Below are positions 22,680-36,373 of a stretch of 64,000 nucleotides of DNA, piece after piece (positions within the stretch are counted from its first letter, which is position 1; each line of letters opens with the position of its first letter). Origin of the DNA: Vespula vulgaris (lineage: Eukaryota > Arthropoda > Insecta > Hymenoptera > Vespidae); NCBI RefSeq assembly GCF_905475345.1, contig NC_066587.1:18863558-18927557 (forward strand), in the 5' to 3' direction. A program made the position numbers and the translations under genes. A model generated the notes under the pieces. The model worked only from the letters and a program-made list of their open reading frames with translations, was not told the DNA's origin and ran no database searches.

Positions 22680-24559
22680 AAATGACGGAAACGAAGTCAA
22701 AGTAAACCACCCTTTTCGAAGTTTCAGGTAGATTCGTGAAAGTTACGACCGCGAAGACGCGAGAGCTCGGATAACTTGAAAGTTTACGTGCGCGTGGAAC
22801 GCTACCAAAAGCGAGGAAGAGTCAAATGTCTTACGTTGTAATTTCTATGTCACGTGTATGCTCCGTGCGAGTGCTTTAGTCTAACTTTTGCGTCAAATTT
22901 GTCGGTTTTGATGTTTCAAAGAATCTACCGAATCTTTTTCGACGCTTACGGCACCAATGTTTTATCCTTGTTAGCAATTCGTAAGTTCGAGTAAGTGCAC
23001 GTGTTCTTGCTTAAAAAATAAAATTAACGTTCTAACGTTTCTTCGAATTATCAAGACCTGGAAAATGATTTCAAAGAATCGTTCATATATGTACTTTTAA
23101 CGTTTGAGTTCTCTTATGATAAACAAAAAAAAAAAAAAAATAAAAAAAAAAGAAATGCAATATCGTCCGTTCCGAACAGCGTGATCGTTCTTCGAAGCGC
23201 ACATAAAAAAATATATAGGATCGTCGAAGTGGGGATCGTGGAGGCGCAGGCGCAGGCGCGCGTGCTATTGGGGCGTTTCTCAAATATTTTCGAAACTGGA
23301 AATGATTTCCGATCGCTCTCGGCGTAAAGCTTGACGTATATAAAATAAATGGCGGATGAAGGGATTCATCGGTGAAATTTATGGACGGAGATATTAAACG
23401 GATATTCCCGTTGAATCTTTTTTTTTTTTGTGAAAGGGGATACTCGACAGGAAATATTGAAAAAAAAGGAAAAGAGGGGAAAAAAGCAAAAAAATAAAAA
23501 GACAATATCTGTGAAACAGAAAACGCGTAAACAAACGAGAGAATAACGGTATTTACGGTATCTAGTATCTGGCTACTTCGTTGGTCGCGAGCAAACTCTT
23601 AATTGGGTATTTTAATACTCTTCGCTTCCGGCGCGGCGCCGCGAGTCGTTGAGTTCCTCGAACGGCAAACGTTGAAATTACGGAAATCGCGTGAGAATCA
23701 CGGATTCGTTCGATTCCCGTCTTTACGGGTACGGCGTTCCTCTTTCAGCGCCAATTTATAATACAAAGTGCATCCTCTCGATCGGGGCCGTTAATCGGAT
23801 TCCCCGACATCGATCGAGAACCAAACTCGCTTTTCGTACGCTTTTTACGCGTATGAACGATTTTTGGCAAAAACCAAAAATCATTTTCGAGTTATTAAAG
23901 TTGGCATTTTTTCAAACAGGCTTTATGAAGCTGACGGAAAATATCAATTATATTTGATACGTTCTCTTAGTTCGTTCGAAATAAAACGAACCTTTCTGTC
24001 GAGGGGTTTCGAGGCTAAATTGAACATCGAGCATGAAATTTAATTAACAAATCTATTTGCCCGAACGTATCGTATGCATCGTCATATTAATTAGCGATAC
24101 ATAGATTCGATTTAAATTTCGCTCTGGCACGCGTCTTTTTCCAGACTTTTCAATTAGAGCCACGAAATTGTTTCCACGGCCGATAAGTACAATCTGATTT
24201 CGAGAATCACCAGAGCGAATTCTTCGACCGAACGTCTTCTCCTGCGAGTAATCGTTTCTTTGCTTTCCTTCGAGTCTTACTCGACGACGACCAAGAACGA
24301 ATGGAGAAAGTTGGAGGAATAACTCCGCGAAAGAGACAGAAGGAAAGAAAGAGCAAGATGGACAAATTTACGATTCTTCGGGAAGGTTGAAAAATCCTCC
24401 AGACCGAAAGGGAGCCGCGAAATCGTCGAGAAGGTAAGCTGTCGTTCGAACTAGCCAGTTCGGAAATCTCGCTGAGGGATTCGATATCCGACGCTCATAA
24501 AGAAGCTCGTTTCGACGTAACTGAAAATTACAGCCGGAACGAAAGGAAAGGATTCCCAC

Positions 24560-24960
24560 GAAATTTATGTCGGTTCTTTACCCCCCACTTCCGACCGTAT
24601 CTTCGAGTTTCTCGAGCCTATCGGCATCCAATGGCGCCAGTCAATAAGTTAAAACATCCCCATTGGCCGGCGCCTTTCCGTTTTTGCGAGCGCTCGTTCA
24701 CAGTTACCCGCGATACTGGATTATAACGTTCACGTATGGCATACCTACGTGTTTGTTAATAAACACGATATATGAATATTCATTACAGGCATTCGATATG
24801 CTCACCATTTATAATGTTCATTATAAATAACAAATATATACCTATGTATTATATTGGTACATCAAATCTAATTTGAGCGGTATTTAATCTTCGGGCGAAC
24901 TAATGTATGCAGTTGACAAAGTGATAACACGACATAGGTCCGATTATATTTCTGCACGTG
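24560..24960. promoter_or_regulatory. AT-rich possible regulatory element
   Basis: Sharp drop in CG content, with clustered AT motifs: TTAATAAAC, GAATATTC, and a perfect 10-base inverted repeat with a two-base loop at 24807-24828. No coding frame. Such islands inside CG-rich hymenopteran DNA are often conserved non-coding elements, which is inference here. Confidence 0.22.
24807..24828. repeat. inverted repeat ATTTATAATG-TT-CATTATAAAT
   Basis: Two perfectly complementary 10-base arms separated by TT. Confidence 0.9.
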
Positions 24961-25152
24961 GACATTTACTCGCGTAGATGACGTCGACGTATCCGAGCTT
25001 CGACGTTGGTTAGACGAAGACGCCGCGTAATTTCAATCAATTAAAATCCGTTTGACGCTTCTTTAACATATTCAAGCCGGCGCTACGTGTCGACGCATCG
25101 GTGTAAAAGTTGCTAGAGGCAAAAAGGACGACAGCTCGAGATGGACAGGCGG

Positions 25153-25153
<1 letters not shown>

Positions 25154-25229
<76 letters not shown>
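25154..25229. repeat. long (GA)n microsatellite
   Basis: The longest simple repeat in the window, about 37 GA units. Confidence 0.97.
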
Positions 25230-25232
<3 letters not shown>

Positions 25233-25659
25233 GGAGACGAAAGGAGCGTTCTGTTGGAGTTAATTTCGGTAAATCGCAACGTGAAGTAAAGTCAAACTTT
25301 CCCGATTGCCCCGAGCGGTTGACGCTAATTCCGTTCGGTCTCGCTTTACGAGGCTACGCCGAGTGAGCTACGAGTTTGCACGTTTCGATATATCTAACGA
25401 CTCGCGACGAGGTCCGTGCGATCGATTATACAGCCCGACCGTTGCCCTCTGCCTATTCATGTTGCTGAACTTTCGCGTTAAAATGATCCGATCGGTGCTT
25501 CAAACGAAAAGCGCGGACAGTGTCGGAATATATGCGGTCGAGTTGATATATATGGGTACGTGTTTGCATATACAGTTACTAAATTCTTCCGAAGAATGCT
25601 GTGGAAACGAACGATTTTCACGCGTCGAGTGTAACCGTTCGACTAAACGATATTTTTAT

Positions 25660-25661
<2 letters not shown>

Positions 25662-25695
<34 letters not shown>
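25662..25695. repeat. (AT)n microsatellite
   Basis: About 17 alternating TA units. Confidence 0.95.
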
Positions 25696-25698
<3 letters not shown>

Positions 25699-26098
25699 GT
25701 ATCACGATATAAAAAAATTATTTAGGAACGATTCCTTTTAGAAAGTACTTTAGAAGGCAACGGTATCGTTTCGTGATACGAACGAGGAAGGATCTTCTCT
25801 CTAACGACGAAGATACGGCATAGAGATCCAAGCGTTATGTGTATCGACGCGTATTTGGGAGCTGCATCGAGCGTTAGAGCTTATAAACGTTACGAACGTG
25901 TCCTCGAGCCTTGACAGAGACTCGGATACTAAGAGCAAAGTAATATCCTCCTACCGCGCACCTAGCACATTCAATATCGTCCCTTTCTCTCTCTCTCTCT
26001 CTCACACACTTACTCCCTACGTTTCTTCCCTCCATTCTCTACGGCGCTAGTTGCATCTTCTGCACTTTGCAACGGCATTCCATGTGTCCGTTGCTCCT

Positions 26099-26141
26099 CC
26101 CTCTCTCTCTCTCTCTCTCTCGCTCTCGCTCTCGCTCTCCC
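26099..26141. repeat. (CT)n with CTCGCT variants
   Basis: CT run grading into CGCTCT hexamers. Another CT run lies at 25986-26003 and a GA run at 26446-26465. Confidence 0.9.
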
Positions 26142-27432
26142 TCACTCCTCTTCGGTCCTCGACTCCCACGAATTCCACTCCGGTCGACGAGGCACTCCGC
26201 TCGCGCCACCTGAGCCAAACGACTGCCAGGGCTCTGGCTATCTACCAAATTAACTTTTACTACCATCTTCCCAATTAATTCACAGGTCCCCGCCGCCGCC
26301 TAATTACGCGCATAAATTATCCGTACCCTCGACGTTGTCCGCTCCTTTCCCAGAGTCACTCTCGAGGCTGTCCAACGTTTGCGTTTCTTTCGACATTTTC
26401 CTTCTCCTTGTTAAATTTTAAAAGTCAGTGCGATAAGGAGAGGGAAAGAGAAAGAGAGAGAGAGAGGGGGGGAGAACGCGTCGGACTCGGCAAATCGATG
26501 GAGGTCGCTTTTTTCGAACATCTTTTCAGATTTACGAGCCAGCGAGACGGAATAAAGTATGGCAGTCGATGGTGAATATATCGTCGATGATCCGCGGTGA
26601 TGATATATCGGACGCGTCTGACACGGCTCGCACGCTCGAGAATATTTTCTCCGTTCTCTATCATCCCCTCTATCGAGTTTCGCTCATCCCCGCCCTTTAC
26701 CCATCATCGAATGGATGAGTAGGTTTCTGGATATGAATACGAGGTTCCGTTTCATTTCGAAGAATCTTTTTCAACGAAAGGCGAGATTGATGAGTGCCGA
26801 TCGTTAGTTGATGTTCGCCTTCGATCTTTCAACGTTTTCCTTCGAACGTTACTTTATTTAATCGAACGATCGTCGATGAAAATGTTCCATTCGGTCCCGA
26901 TGAAAGAGTTTCGTCGAAAGATGTATCCCATCCGGATATTCCAATCGATACGATTACGGCATCGATTTCCCGATTAATATCGTTCTAAGGGGACAAATAA
27001 AGCAAAGATCGCCCGATAGATCCGAAAGATCGCGAAGCCCCACCTTTTTTTCGATCGAGGGCCGGCTCATTTCCGGAGTACGCGGCCGTACGCGTCCAAT
27101 ATGAAAGTGAAATGACGCGAGATAGGATCGGTGTACGCTCGTATACGGTACATGCATATCCTACCTAGCTGTATGCGGCGGTATATGGAGGACAAGCGAT
27201 TCCGAGTGATTTCGTGCTCGTTGCATCGTCTCCCTATAATTCATTCGCGGACGCGCACTCCTGTTCGTATAACGGGTGACCCGTCCGGTCTTCGCTCGTA
27301 CATCGACCGGATGTGTATTAATGACCGATGAGAGTTTAAAATACTCTCGAAAACGAACCAAACCTCTCTGTCCTGCTGTCTCTCTTCCTCTTTATTATTT
27401 GCCCTCTTTTATTCGGTTCGTTCTCGAGCACG

Positions 27433-27437
27433 ACAGA

Positions 27438-27480
<43 letters not shown>
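27433..27480. repeat. (GA)n microsatellite
   Basis: GA run with a single GTGA interruption and an AAAGAG end. Confidence 0.95.
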
Positions 27481-29166
27481 CGACAAATCCGCGGCCTATA
27501 AATCAGCGGCCATTTTTGGACGGAACTTTTTGACAAGGCAATTGGGAATTGTTTGGTAAACGACGCGAGCATCGTCCTGAAAAATCATGAGGCGAGCGCT
27601 TTTTGCCACCGTTCCGTCCATCGCATCCTCCTCCTGCCCCCCCGTCCTTTTCTCGCGAGCGTCGTTCCGCTCGCTTTCCAACCGTGCCACTCCGTCGAGG
27701 GTCGAACGAACGAATTCGACGACTCGAATTACAGTGAGACGAGAGTAAAAAGAAATGATTGTTACTAGCAAGTAGACATTTTTATCTTTGCTCTCGAGGA
27801 CCTTTTCCCCATAACGTGGAGCAGCGTGCTTTTTGCGCGATCGTCGGTCGATCTTTTCCCTCGGAATAGGTAGCTCGGAGTAGGTAGCTCGCTCGTCTGG
27901 CGTTTCAATCGCATCTTATGCAATCGTAATTAGTCAAGGAGAGATGAATCACCGTTCGTTCGCTCGTGATCAGAAAAACGTCGACTAATAATGACGTAAT
28001 CATAATGACGTCTCCGTGTCCAATGTACCACGGAAGTCAGCTTTCTTGTAACCTCCGCAGTGCGTACCCTCCTACTTGCTTTCCGTTTAATTACCACCGC
28101 AATGCGCGTCTTTTGAACGGAAAAATCATTCGACTGGATCAGCTTGCGTTTCGAAATCCAAGCTAATGAGGAGTTTTTTCTCCATCGAGGAGACGGAGAA
28201 GACGAGGATAGAAGCTTCGTGACATTTCCGATATTTCCCCTCTCGAACGGACGATTCACGATCCCATATGATTTACGACGTCGCGCGAGTCGGCAGAAGA
28301 TTCGTCGAAAAAAATATTCCGAAGAGAAGAATTGAAATCAATGCGAATCCCACGGAGCTTGGTTGCTCGGTGACTTTTGCGAAATTCCTCGTACAAGGAA
28401 CGAACGTACGTCCCTTATAATCCGAAGAAACGTGACTTTTCGAAATACTTCGTCGGAGATCGTAATTACGCAGGCAATAATCGTAGACACTAATTTTATA
28501 ACGTAACGCACCGTGCTCGACCGATTCGAAATGCGCGTTAGGATGAAGAAGCGCCGTCGTAGGAGAGCGGAAAGTAGAAAAGGAGGAGAATACTTGGGTA
28601 TACGATTTGGGTTAGCGCCAGCGTCTTGGCAGCAACGTCGTCGGCGGCATCGCGACGGCGGAGCGTCGGTTTCGACGCCGGCAACGTCGGGGGTCCGTCA
28701 CTTGGCGCCCCGATTGCTACGCTACGCTTCTCCCCTAAAGCTCGTTTCACAGCTCTGGAATCGTTTTCGACGAGCTTATTCGACAAGCTTCGTCCTTTGG
28801 AATTTCCATGGCGACCATGGCGTAGACTTCAGCAAATCTTCTCTCCTCTCTTCTTTACCTTTTTCTATTGGAATTTATGAAAGAGTCGCCGAAAGAACGA
28901 GAAAACGACGCGGTATACCTTGTATACGTACGCGTATGGTTTATTCGGTCGATTTGTCGCCTGTTGAAAATGTCTTTTCTCGTAACGAGCGACGATAATC
29001 AAGAGGATTATTTCACGGTTCGACGAAAGATACGCCGGAACGAAAGATGAATCAGGCTTAAAGAGCGAGCTAGCGAACGAGCAGCAGCGCCGGATATCTT
29101 TCTCTTCCTTTCGCTAGACTCGCGCTCGTACCGTCTCGCGCACGCGGTCTCACTAAAGATCCGGGC

Positions 29167-29175
29167 CTATAAATA
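29167..29175 (+). promoter_or_regulatory. TATA-box-like TATAAATAG
   Basis: Good TATA-box match after GGGCC; possible start about 30 bases on. No linked transcript can be shown. Confidence 0.2.
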
Positions 29176-29458
29176 GCGAGGACCGTCTGACTATGTGTCT
29201 GCAATGTCGCGAAATGCGAGTTCCCCGTCTACAGGGACGTCCCGTAGCTCGACCGGTACTTCTTCTATCGAAATAATCGAGATTTAAAAGTGATCTCGGA
29301 GATGAGGAATGGTAGGAAAACCGCGCGTTGATTCGATCGAGCTCGGCAAAAAAATTGATAATCGATCCATCGTCCGTCGCTAACTTCGACGTACGGAAGA
29401 AAGGGAAAAGCGGCGAAGGTACTTTCGCATTCGCTGTTATTGCTCCTCGCGGTAAAGC

Positions 29459-29466
29459 TATATAAA
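29459..29466 (+). promoter_or_regulatory. TATA-box-like TATATAAA
   Basis: Good match, but the ATG of the 29497-29682 ORF would lie within a few bases of the start site, so either the leader is very short or the two are unrelated. Confidence 0.2.
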
Positions 29467-29496
29467 GCCGTAGTAGCTCTTTTATATGATCGCGAA

Positions 29497-29682
29497 ATGG
29501 ACTTAGCCAAGAACGGAAGGTTCTTCGAAGCGGAGACGATAAAAAGTCGCACGATGGCAAGGAGCCAATCCGCGGGCGCGCTCTTCGGAAGTTACAACGA
29601 GCTCTCCGGTAATTCTAACGCAGGTGGTATCCATACCTTCGATGTGGTTAAAGCGAAACATCGTTCCACGGATCTCGTCTAG
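29497..29682 (+). CDS. weak candidate small ORF
   Basis: ATG (G at -3 and +4), 61 codons, then TAG; begins MDLAKNGRFFEAETIK. Codon endings are near background, and a minus-strand frame over the same bases (29503-29688) is equally open and protein-like. Kept only because a TATA-like box precedes it. Confidence 0.1.
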   Translation: MDLAKNGRFFEAETIKSRTMARSQSAGALFGSYNELSGNSNAGGIHTFDVVKAKHRSTDLV

Positions 29683-32391
29683 ACGCATTAGTTAGGCTTT
29701 CGTTCGACCGTACCAGCGTCGTTTCCCGATCGATGTCGCTTTAACTTACCGGATCGCTTTTGGAAAAATCTAATTCTCCGATCGAATCGATGTATCGGCT
29801 CCGTCGGTATCGGAGAGAAGTGGAAACGATAGCGAAAAATGACGAAAAATGTTGGCGCGAAGCCGAGAGCTTCCCAGACGTATACGCTCGTACGCGGGTA
29901 TGTAAAGGTCTACCATCTAGGTGGCTCGAATCTACTGGCTGCTGTATGACAAATGTACTACTTATACGACTTCGGGCTCAGCGTCGATCCCACGGGAGCC
30001 GTGACCAAGAGATATCGCGCGAACTACAACGATGAGACCCGTCGTGGATACTCGCACTTTACGTCCCTTTACCATTTTCCATAACGCCTTTCCCAGTTCC
30101 GTCAACGTTCCGCGAACTTTCGGAATAACCGAAGCTCGTTCGAATCTAGTTCATGTACTCCGATGGGAGAGCGCGCGGTGAGAGACCGCCTGCGAACGAA
30201 GATTTGTTGCTACGGAAAGACCGTACTCCGCGCACATTTTCCTACGTCACGTTCCATACCTTCGACTTCGAAGCTGAGAACCTAACGAACAAATTTCATT
30301 CGATACGAGCTCGAGTCAGAGGCCCGAATTCGTGTTGTTTCAGAAACTACGATGGAACGTTCCGCGTCATCGAGAATTCGAAGGGAGGAAGTAAACTCGT
30401 ACGCAACCCGAACGATACGAGCTTCGTAAAAATTTCAGAAAAGATCTCCAAGGGACTATGATAGGTACGAGGACCCGTTGAATTATTCGCGATGAAGCGC
30501 AAAGGATAAAGTCTTTTACGCGCGTTTCTCTTTTCCCGTCTAGCGGGAGTCTACGAGGCGCCTCTTGCGATACGGTTCGCGAGACACGCCTAACGATCGT
30601 CGCCACGCGTATCCGTGATTCTGCATCGGGAAGCAGCTGCATCGAGAATCGCTCGACGAGATCGTTCGTTCCCCTCGCTCGAGGGATTAACGCGCTTTGC
30701 CTATTTTCGAGATTCGCGACAAACAAAAAACAAAAGAAAGGAGAAAAAGAAAAAGAATCACTCGTTCGTGTTACCGAAGGAATCGAAAGTACGACTCTTC
30801 CGGTACGACTTCTTCGACGAGTGCGTATCTCTCGATGGTTTAGCTACGCGTGATTTAGCGGAAATCGAGAAAATAATTTCTAACGAAGGGACGGCAAAGT
30901 CGACTTTATATATCCCGAGTGATAGATCCGATCCCGCATTGCGACGCTTTAAATATTCCACTAGCGCTTTATATCCCCCAACGAGCGCATATATCTTCGC
31001 TTACCCGAAGTGAAAAATGATTTCTACCATTGCGACGAGTCCCATCCTTACTTTCCTAATATACTTTTATTAAACTCGGTGTTTATGAAATTTCATGGCG
31101 ATCCATAAATTTCCCTCGCTTTTAAACGGGCCAACGACCAAAAACGCTTTTCCTCTCCCCTTTCTTTATTTCTCGACTTCATCGATCAACAATGTTGCTT
31201 CCAAAGAAACTCTCAGGACGCTGCATAGCGTCCGATTTCAAGTGGCTCCAACCGTTCTAAAGATTTCTCTCTTTCGGGAAGCTTTGAATCTTTAGCTCCG
31301 AAACTTTTTGGCATTGATGGAGCGTCCGGAAAGACGGTACCGGAACTTTGACCTTCCGTCGACGAATCGAAAAAGAACGGACGGCTAAAAAAGTAGAAGG
31401 ACGGTTATCCTCGCAACTAGTTTAGCTTCGAACTTGTATCCTGACGGAGAGTTAAACGATAGACTGCCGGATCGACCTTGATTTGAAAATTCTAATAGAA
31501 CGATTTGCCAGGAAAGTAGACAAATAGAGACGGAGACAGATTGATAGACGGAAAGAGACAAAGCGTTCATTACGTCGTCTTTCGAATCTCCTTCCTCCGT
31601 GCAAGCTATTAACGGCGTCTAAACGCGTACGATGTAAACCAACGCGATTGTAGTTTCGACGCGTAGTTCACAGAGCCAAGAAGAGAACGAGAAAGGGGGA
31701 GCGAGCGAGAGAGAGAGAAAACTCTTGCCGAATTTACCGAGGCGGATGCTTTACGAAGAGAGTAGTAGCAGGGTATGCCCTAGGCAACTGCGAAATTAAT
31801 TAATAGCTACCTTAAGTGACGAACCTTTGGCAAACACTTGGAAGTCACGGTTCGGCTTTTCCTTCGAGCTTCTGTAATAAGATGCATCAACGGCGCGCCT
31901 ATCGCTGCGTAAACACTTGCATATAACCACGTATTTATATCTACGTACTTTCTCAAAGATTATAAAATTGATTAGCACTCGTTAAATCGAGCGATAAAAC
32001 TTTCCGTCCCGACGTTTCGACGATCCTTAAAAAGAAATCGATTCGTTATTTACGACAGAGAATATTTACTTTATCGCGACGTAATTCATCCGAAGATATC
32101 GACGTTAAGTGCGACGAGATTAGCCTCGAGATATGTAATATTTATTTCCAAAGACTCGTATAATACGTCTCTCTTGGTAGAATATTAGAAGGAACGGTCG
32201 AGAGGATGCTCTTAAGTACGATCTTTAAGTAGGTAAATGCGAGCACGTTCGAAGGAAATAAATCGAGGAGCGGCCATATTCGAACGCTCGACAGGTCACG
32301 TCGCGAGGTTCTCGAGCCTTCTTTAAGACCCATCCCGATGTCGTCCTTCGATAAGCGAACGTTAATGAGAACGTTTCTTAAGTGGTCGTGA

Positions 32392-32410
32392 ACCCTCCGA
32401 CTCGGAGGGT
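32392..32410. repeat. inverted repeat ACCCTCCGA-C-TCGGAGGGT
   Basis: Perfect 9-base arms with a one-base loop. Confidence 0.9.
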
Positions 32411-32688
32411 CGCGAAAACCGAAAGAAACTCTCTGGAGAAGCTCGAGGGAGAACTCCTTCGTTGTTTCCCAAAGGATCGCCGCGTGTCATCCATAATTAC
32501 GTATCGAGTGTTTTCTATCTCAATTAAAATCACGAGTTCGATAGGACGGTAATTCGATTAGGAGACGGTCGAAACTTTTATATTTGTAATAAAAATGAGG
32601 CGAAGCTTGTGTCGACCTAAAATTCGAATCGACGTTCTATCGGCGAGAAAGTAAGCGAGGAGAATATATAGTTATTTCCAAGATCGAG

Positions 32689-32724
32689 GGAGCGAGAGCG
32701 AGAGCGAGAGCGAGAGAGAAAGAG
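32689..32724. repeat. (GAGAGC)n hexanucleotide repeat
   Basis: Four to five GAGAGC units ending in GA. Confidence 0.92.
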
Positions 32725-34545
32725 ACGTAGTCCAAGTTGGAAGGTCGTTGTCGCGGCAAGAGGATCGTCACCGTTCTCGAAGCGATAATGCGAGAAGTCT
32801 CCTCGTGAAGGAAGCACTCGAGAGTCAAACCCCGTGAAATTCGTGGCGCTTAAGAGGAACGTTTTCCCGAGTCTCTCGTCACCTTCGTGGGATCCACTCG
32901 ACTTAACCATTCTCGTTCGGACGTGGACGTGCTCTCGGTGTTCTCGTTGGTGTCGGTCTTGGCGATGGCGGCGGCTGCGATTTAACTGGATTAAACGTCG
33001 CCCACACTTACTACCTACTGCTTCCACTTCTTTCTTCTCTCCCTCTCCTTATCGAACGTTTTACCGACGACAATTTCTTTAGCGGCTTTCAGCGGGCGAC
33101 TTTCAGCGACGAGGAGGAAATGAAATTATGTTTCCCGCCAAGAAACGCGGGAAAGACGAGAGAACGATGTTTGTCGAACACGGACTATTCCTTTTTCCAC
33201 GAATCTCTCTTCAAAGTGCTTAAGTTTAATATCACACGTACGTATACGTTTTCCTTTTTCATTTCCTCTCGTTTCGAACCGACGACTCGCGAATAACGAT
33301 TCTACGAGAGAAAAGGTTTGATATATCGCATATTCGAATGGTATAATTTAACAAGTATTTTCATGGATCGATAAACCATCGCTTTTGAAAGTTCATACGC
33401 ACGACTCGCGAGAAGTCATACCATAAGCACAAAGGCGAATATCGAATGCCTCAGGGAAATTAAATGGCAAACTAGCCAACGTACGCGTACCTACGTATAC
33501 CACGACGTTTCGTACGTGAAAAGGTCAACGAGAAGAAAGACGTCGTTCTCCCTCTCCCTTCCTCTCTCTAGAACTCACGTATCGCATCCACCTTGACACT
33601 CGCGGCACGGACTTAAAACGCGTACGAGAGAAGAAGAACGACCAACCCTATTCCTGGCAAGCGCATTAGAGCACAATAAGCAGAATCGGCCTTGCCCTTT
33701 TTTCTTTTCTCCCGAACCGACGGGAGTGCTCTTCTCCCTCTCCCTCCTCTCTATCTCTATCCGTGCCATCCTTTGAACCCGCTAAAACGATGACTCGCCA
33801 CTTTATCTTTTCGCGGAAGTCCGCATCAAGCTCCGTTTCTTCGATCAGTCATCCATAACGCGGAAGAAGAAAGGAGAGAAAGAAAAAGAGGAAACGAAGG
33901 AGTAGCCTCCTCCCTCTTGCCGGCTTTCCGCGGCGAAGTTTCGGAGAAATATGTATCGCGCTTATCCGATATAGTCGCGAGCGAACCAAACTTCTCCCCC
34001 TCTGAAGGTTCGCGTCGAACTCGAGATACGTAAATCAAGTCAAAGATGTGTGGAAGCCGCGAGAAAGCAGACGCTAGTTCCTCCCGTTCTATCGGTTCGT
34101 CCTCGTAAAACATTCTATCGCTAAAATCTTCGTGAGGGAAAATTCGACCGCGAGCGTAGACCGCGCGCGTAAACCTCTTTGTTGTTAATTAATTCGTTAG
34201 TCGGTTGATTCTACAAAGTATCGAAGAAGCGAGTAAAGGGATCGACTAATAATGGAGCATCGCCAAAAGAGACCTCGTTTGCATCGCTCGTAAGGTAGCT
34301 CGAATTTCCTGCAATGCCCGTAGGCAGTTAAGAGAACGTACAGAGAAGCTGATATACATACGAATATCTTCCGCATATATGTATGCGCGCGAGCGAGAAA
34401 GAGACAGCGAGCGAGAGAGGAGAAGATGTTCAGAAGATGGGATGAGAGGAGGCAGGGAGAGGGCGGGAGAGTAGCCGGAGGCCAATCGCTAATACGTATC
34501 CGTCAAATAGAGCAGGCGAATTGGACATTGCTTCGTTTGCTAGCA

Positions 34546-34561
34546 AACCGATCGATCGGTT
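34546..34561. repeat. perfect palindrome AACCGATCGATCGGTT
   Basis: 16-base perfect palindrome, next to another (TTTGCTAGCAAA). Confidence 0.85.
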
Positions 34562-34741
34562 CGAATATGGGAAACGTTGCGTGGACTATCCCCGGTGGCG
34601 GTACGGGTTCCCTATGAAACCAACAATCGGTAACGCGGCGCTAAGCTTTCTCGGAGTTCTTCGTCACGGCATCGGCCATTTCGAATGGGACGCGAAACGC
34701 ATCTCTGCTACGCACGGAACATACATCGATGATGTTTTACC

Positions 34742-34778
34742 GCGAGCGAGCGTGCGTGCGTGCGTGCGTGCGTGCGTG
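34742..34778. repeat. (GCGT)n tetranucleotide repeat
   Basis: About seven GCGT units after GCGA units. Confidence 0.95.
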
Positions 34779-36373
34779 GCTGGTCGCTTCGGGCGAAAGC
34801 TTCGAAAGCTCCCTCGAACCGTGACAGTTTCGATTTAATCTCGCATCGATCGGGAACGTCCTACCGCGTTGCTTTCGCTCGCCCAATCAAATCATACCCC
34901 CCTTTATGGTAAATATACGATCGAGAGCGGCATAGTCCCCTCGATCGAGTCGGATTCCTCTCGCGGAGGAAAATGCTATAGCTGATATTTCGGTCTAGTT
35001 ATTCTCTAATCTATTAATACGTACGTTATTAGCTCCGGTAGAAAAATCGCCAGATATACCTCATCTCCGTCTTTTTCCGACGAGAGACGAGCGGGCTTAA
35101 GACTAAGACTAACTTTAAACCGAAAAGCACGTTTCATCGCGTGGCCCGGATTATTTGGTTAAGAATTCGTCGACACCGAATGAAATATGCAGCGAAGAGA
35201 ACGGCCGCGAAGTTTGGACGGCAGACGCGTTTAATACCGGGAACAAAAATTTTCGTCCGAGAGATTTCCTTTTCTTCGGTGCTGTGAGCATCGAAGACAG
35301 AAGGAACATCCAAGTTCGAAGAAACTTTGATCGTTTCATTCCAACTACGAGAATTATAATGAATTATCAAGAAATTTTAAGTACGAATTACGCCGCTTCG
35401 CTTAGCTCGAATAATTCTACCGATTGTTTGAAACAATTGTTACGAGTAGGTAATCCTATTTCTGAAAAGATGTTTAAAAAATAAATATAGAACGGAGGAG
35501 TAATAATTTATCGATATTGAAACGGTAAATAACGGTTTACGAAAATTAGATATCTTCGGTCGAAATAAGCGAATAAAGAGTTATTCCAGGCGACAACGAT
35601 TCGATTCGTCCGATAATAATCGAGCTAAAAAAGTAACAAGAAGTTTTATCGTAGCTGTACACGGATATATTTACGAATAATTTCAACGAGTCAACAATTT
35701 TTTTCAAACGCTCCTGCAACATTTACTATTTGCCTCGAGAATATTTTTCGTTGGTATCGATTCGCGTCGCGGAAAGTTATTTACGCGATAAGTTCTGGAA
35801 AAGTCGAACTACTCGGCTCTGTCGTTCTAGATCGCGGTAGATCCGACAAAAGCCAAGGATTTCGTTTTTTCGAAGTACGACGTTTCAAGGCGGATCGCTT
35901 TGACGTAGAAATTATTGAAAGAGGACGCGTCGTTAGTGCCTCCGACGGCACCGCACAAGGGGAGACGCGTGGCATGCTCGAGTTCAATGGAAAATACGAG
36001 CTTGAATGAATGCAGGTATAAACGGAGAGATGAACTATTTTTAAATCAAAAGTCGGTTAACCAAACATTCTCTCGTCGAGGAGCATCGTTTCGATATTAT
36101 CGCGAATACCTCTTTTTTTTCGCGGAGGAGGGAATTGACGCAAATTACTTTGTCTTATCCTATTATTTATACGATAACGCTCAATGTAACATTCCGTCGT
36201 TTTCCAATCGAACATCACCCCGAGTTCGAACCGTCGATGCGCGTTTCCAAACGTACGGCACTCGTACGGAGTTTTCAAGTGGACGACGGAGCCTTGTTTG
36301 CGCCGGGTGTCGGAGAATGTTACAGCTGATTAATTCGTCTCTCTTAACGTCGAAACGTAATGCCAAAATGCTT

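Larger units (their letters stand above)
19000..24559. other. non-coding stretch with repeats
   Basis: Holds a G run (19813-19831), purine runs at 20120-20170 and 21010-21075, (CT)n at 21277-21306, a GTAC-type array (22305-22394), an (ACG)n run (22589-22679) and an A run (23123-23150). AT-rich motif clusters at 20390-20480 and 21600-21830 look regulatory rather than coding. No exon could be supported. Confidence 0.5.
24961..36373. other. long gene-poor stretch
   Basis: Dominated by microsatellites and CG-rich random frames. GC-rich patches with frames open on both strands (28540-28790, 29500-29690, 34430-34840, 35116-35484, 33104-33300) could hide exons, but I could not pick a strand with confidence. 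TATA-like sites are listed separately. Palindromes include a 16-base one at 34546-34561 and a 9-base inverted repeat at 32392-32410. Confidence 0.45.

Noticed and set aside
28513..28998. 161-codon plus-strand ORF and opposing minus frame
   Set aside because: Both strands are open with similar G/C at third positions (about 62%) and no splice pair fits, so neither was called.
34430..34838. Two overlapping plus-strand frames that both look protein-like
   Set aside because: Their overlap shows that stop-poor DNA yields plausible protein by chance; there is no start or splice support.
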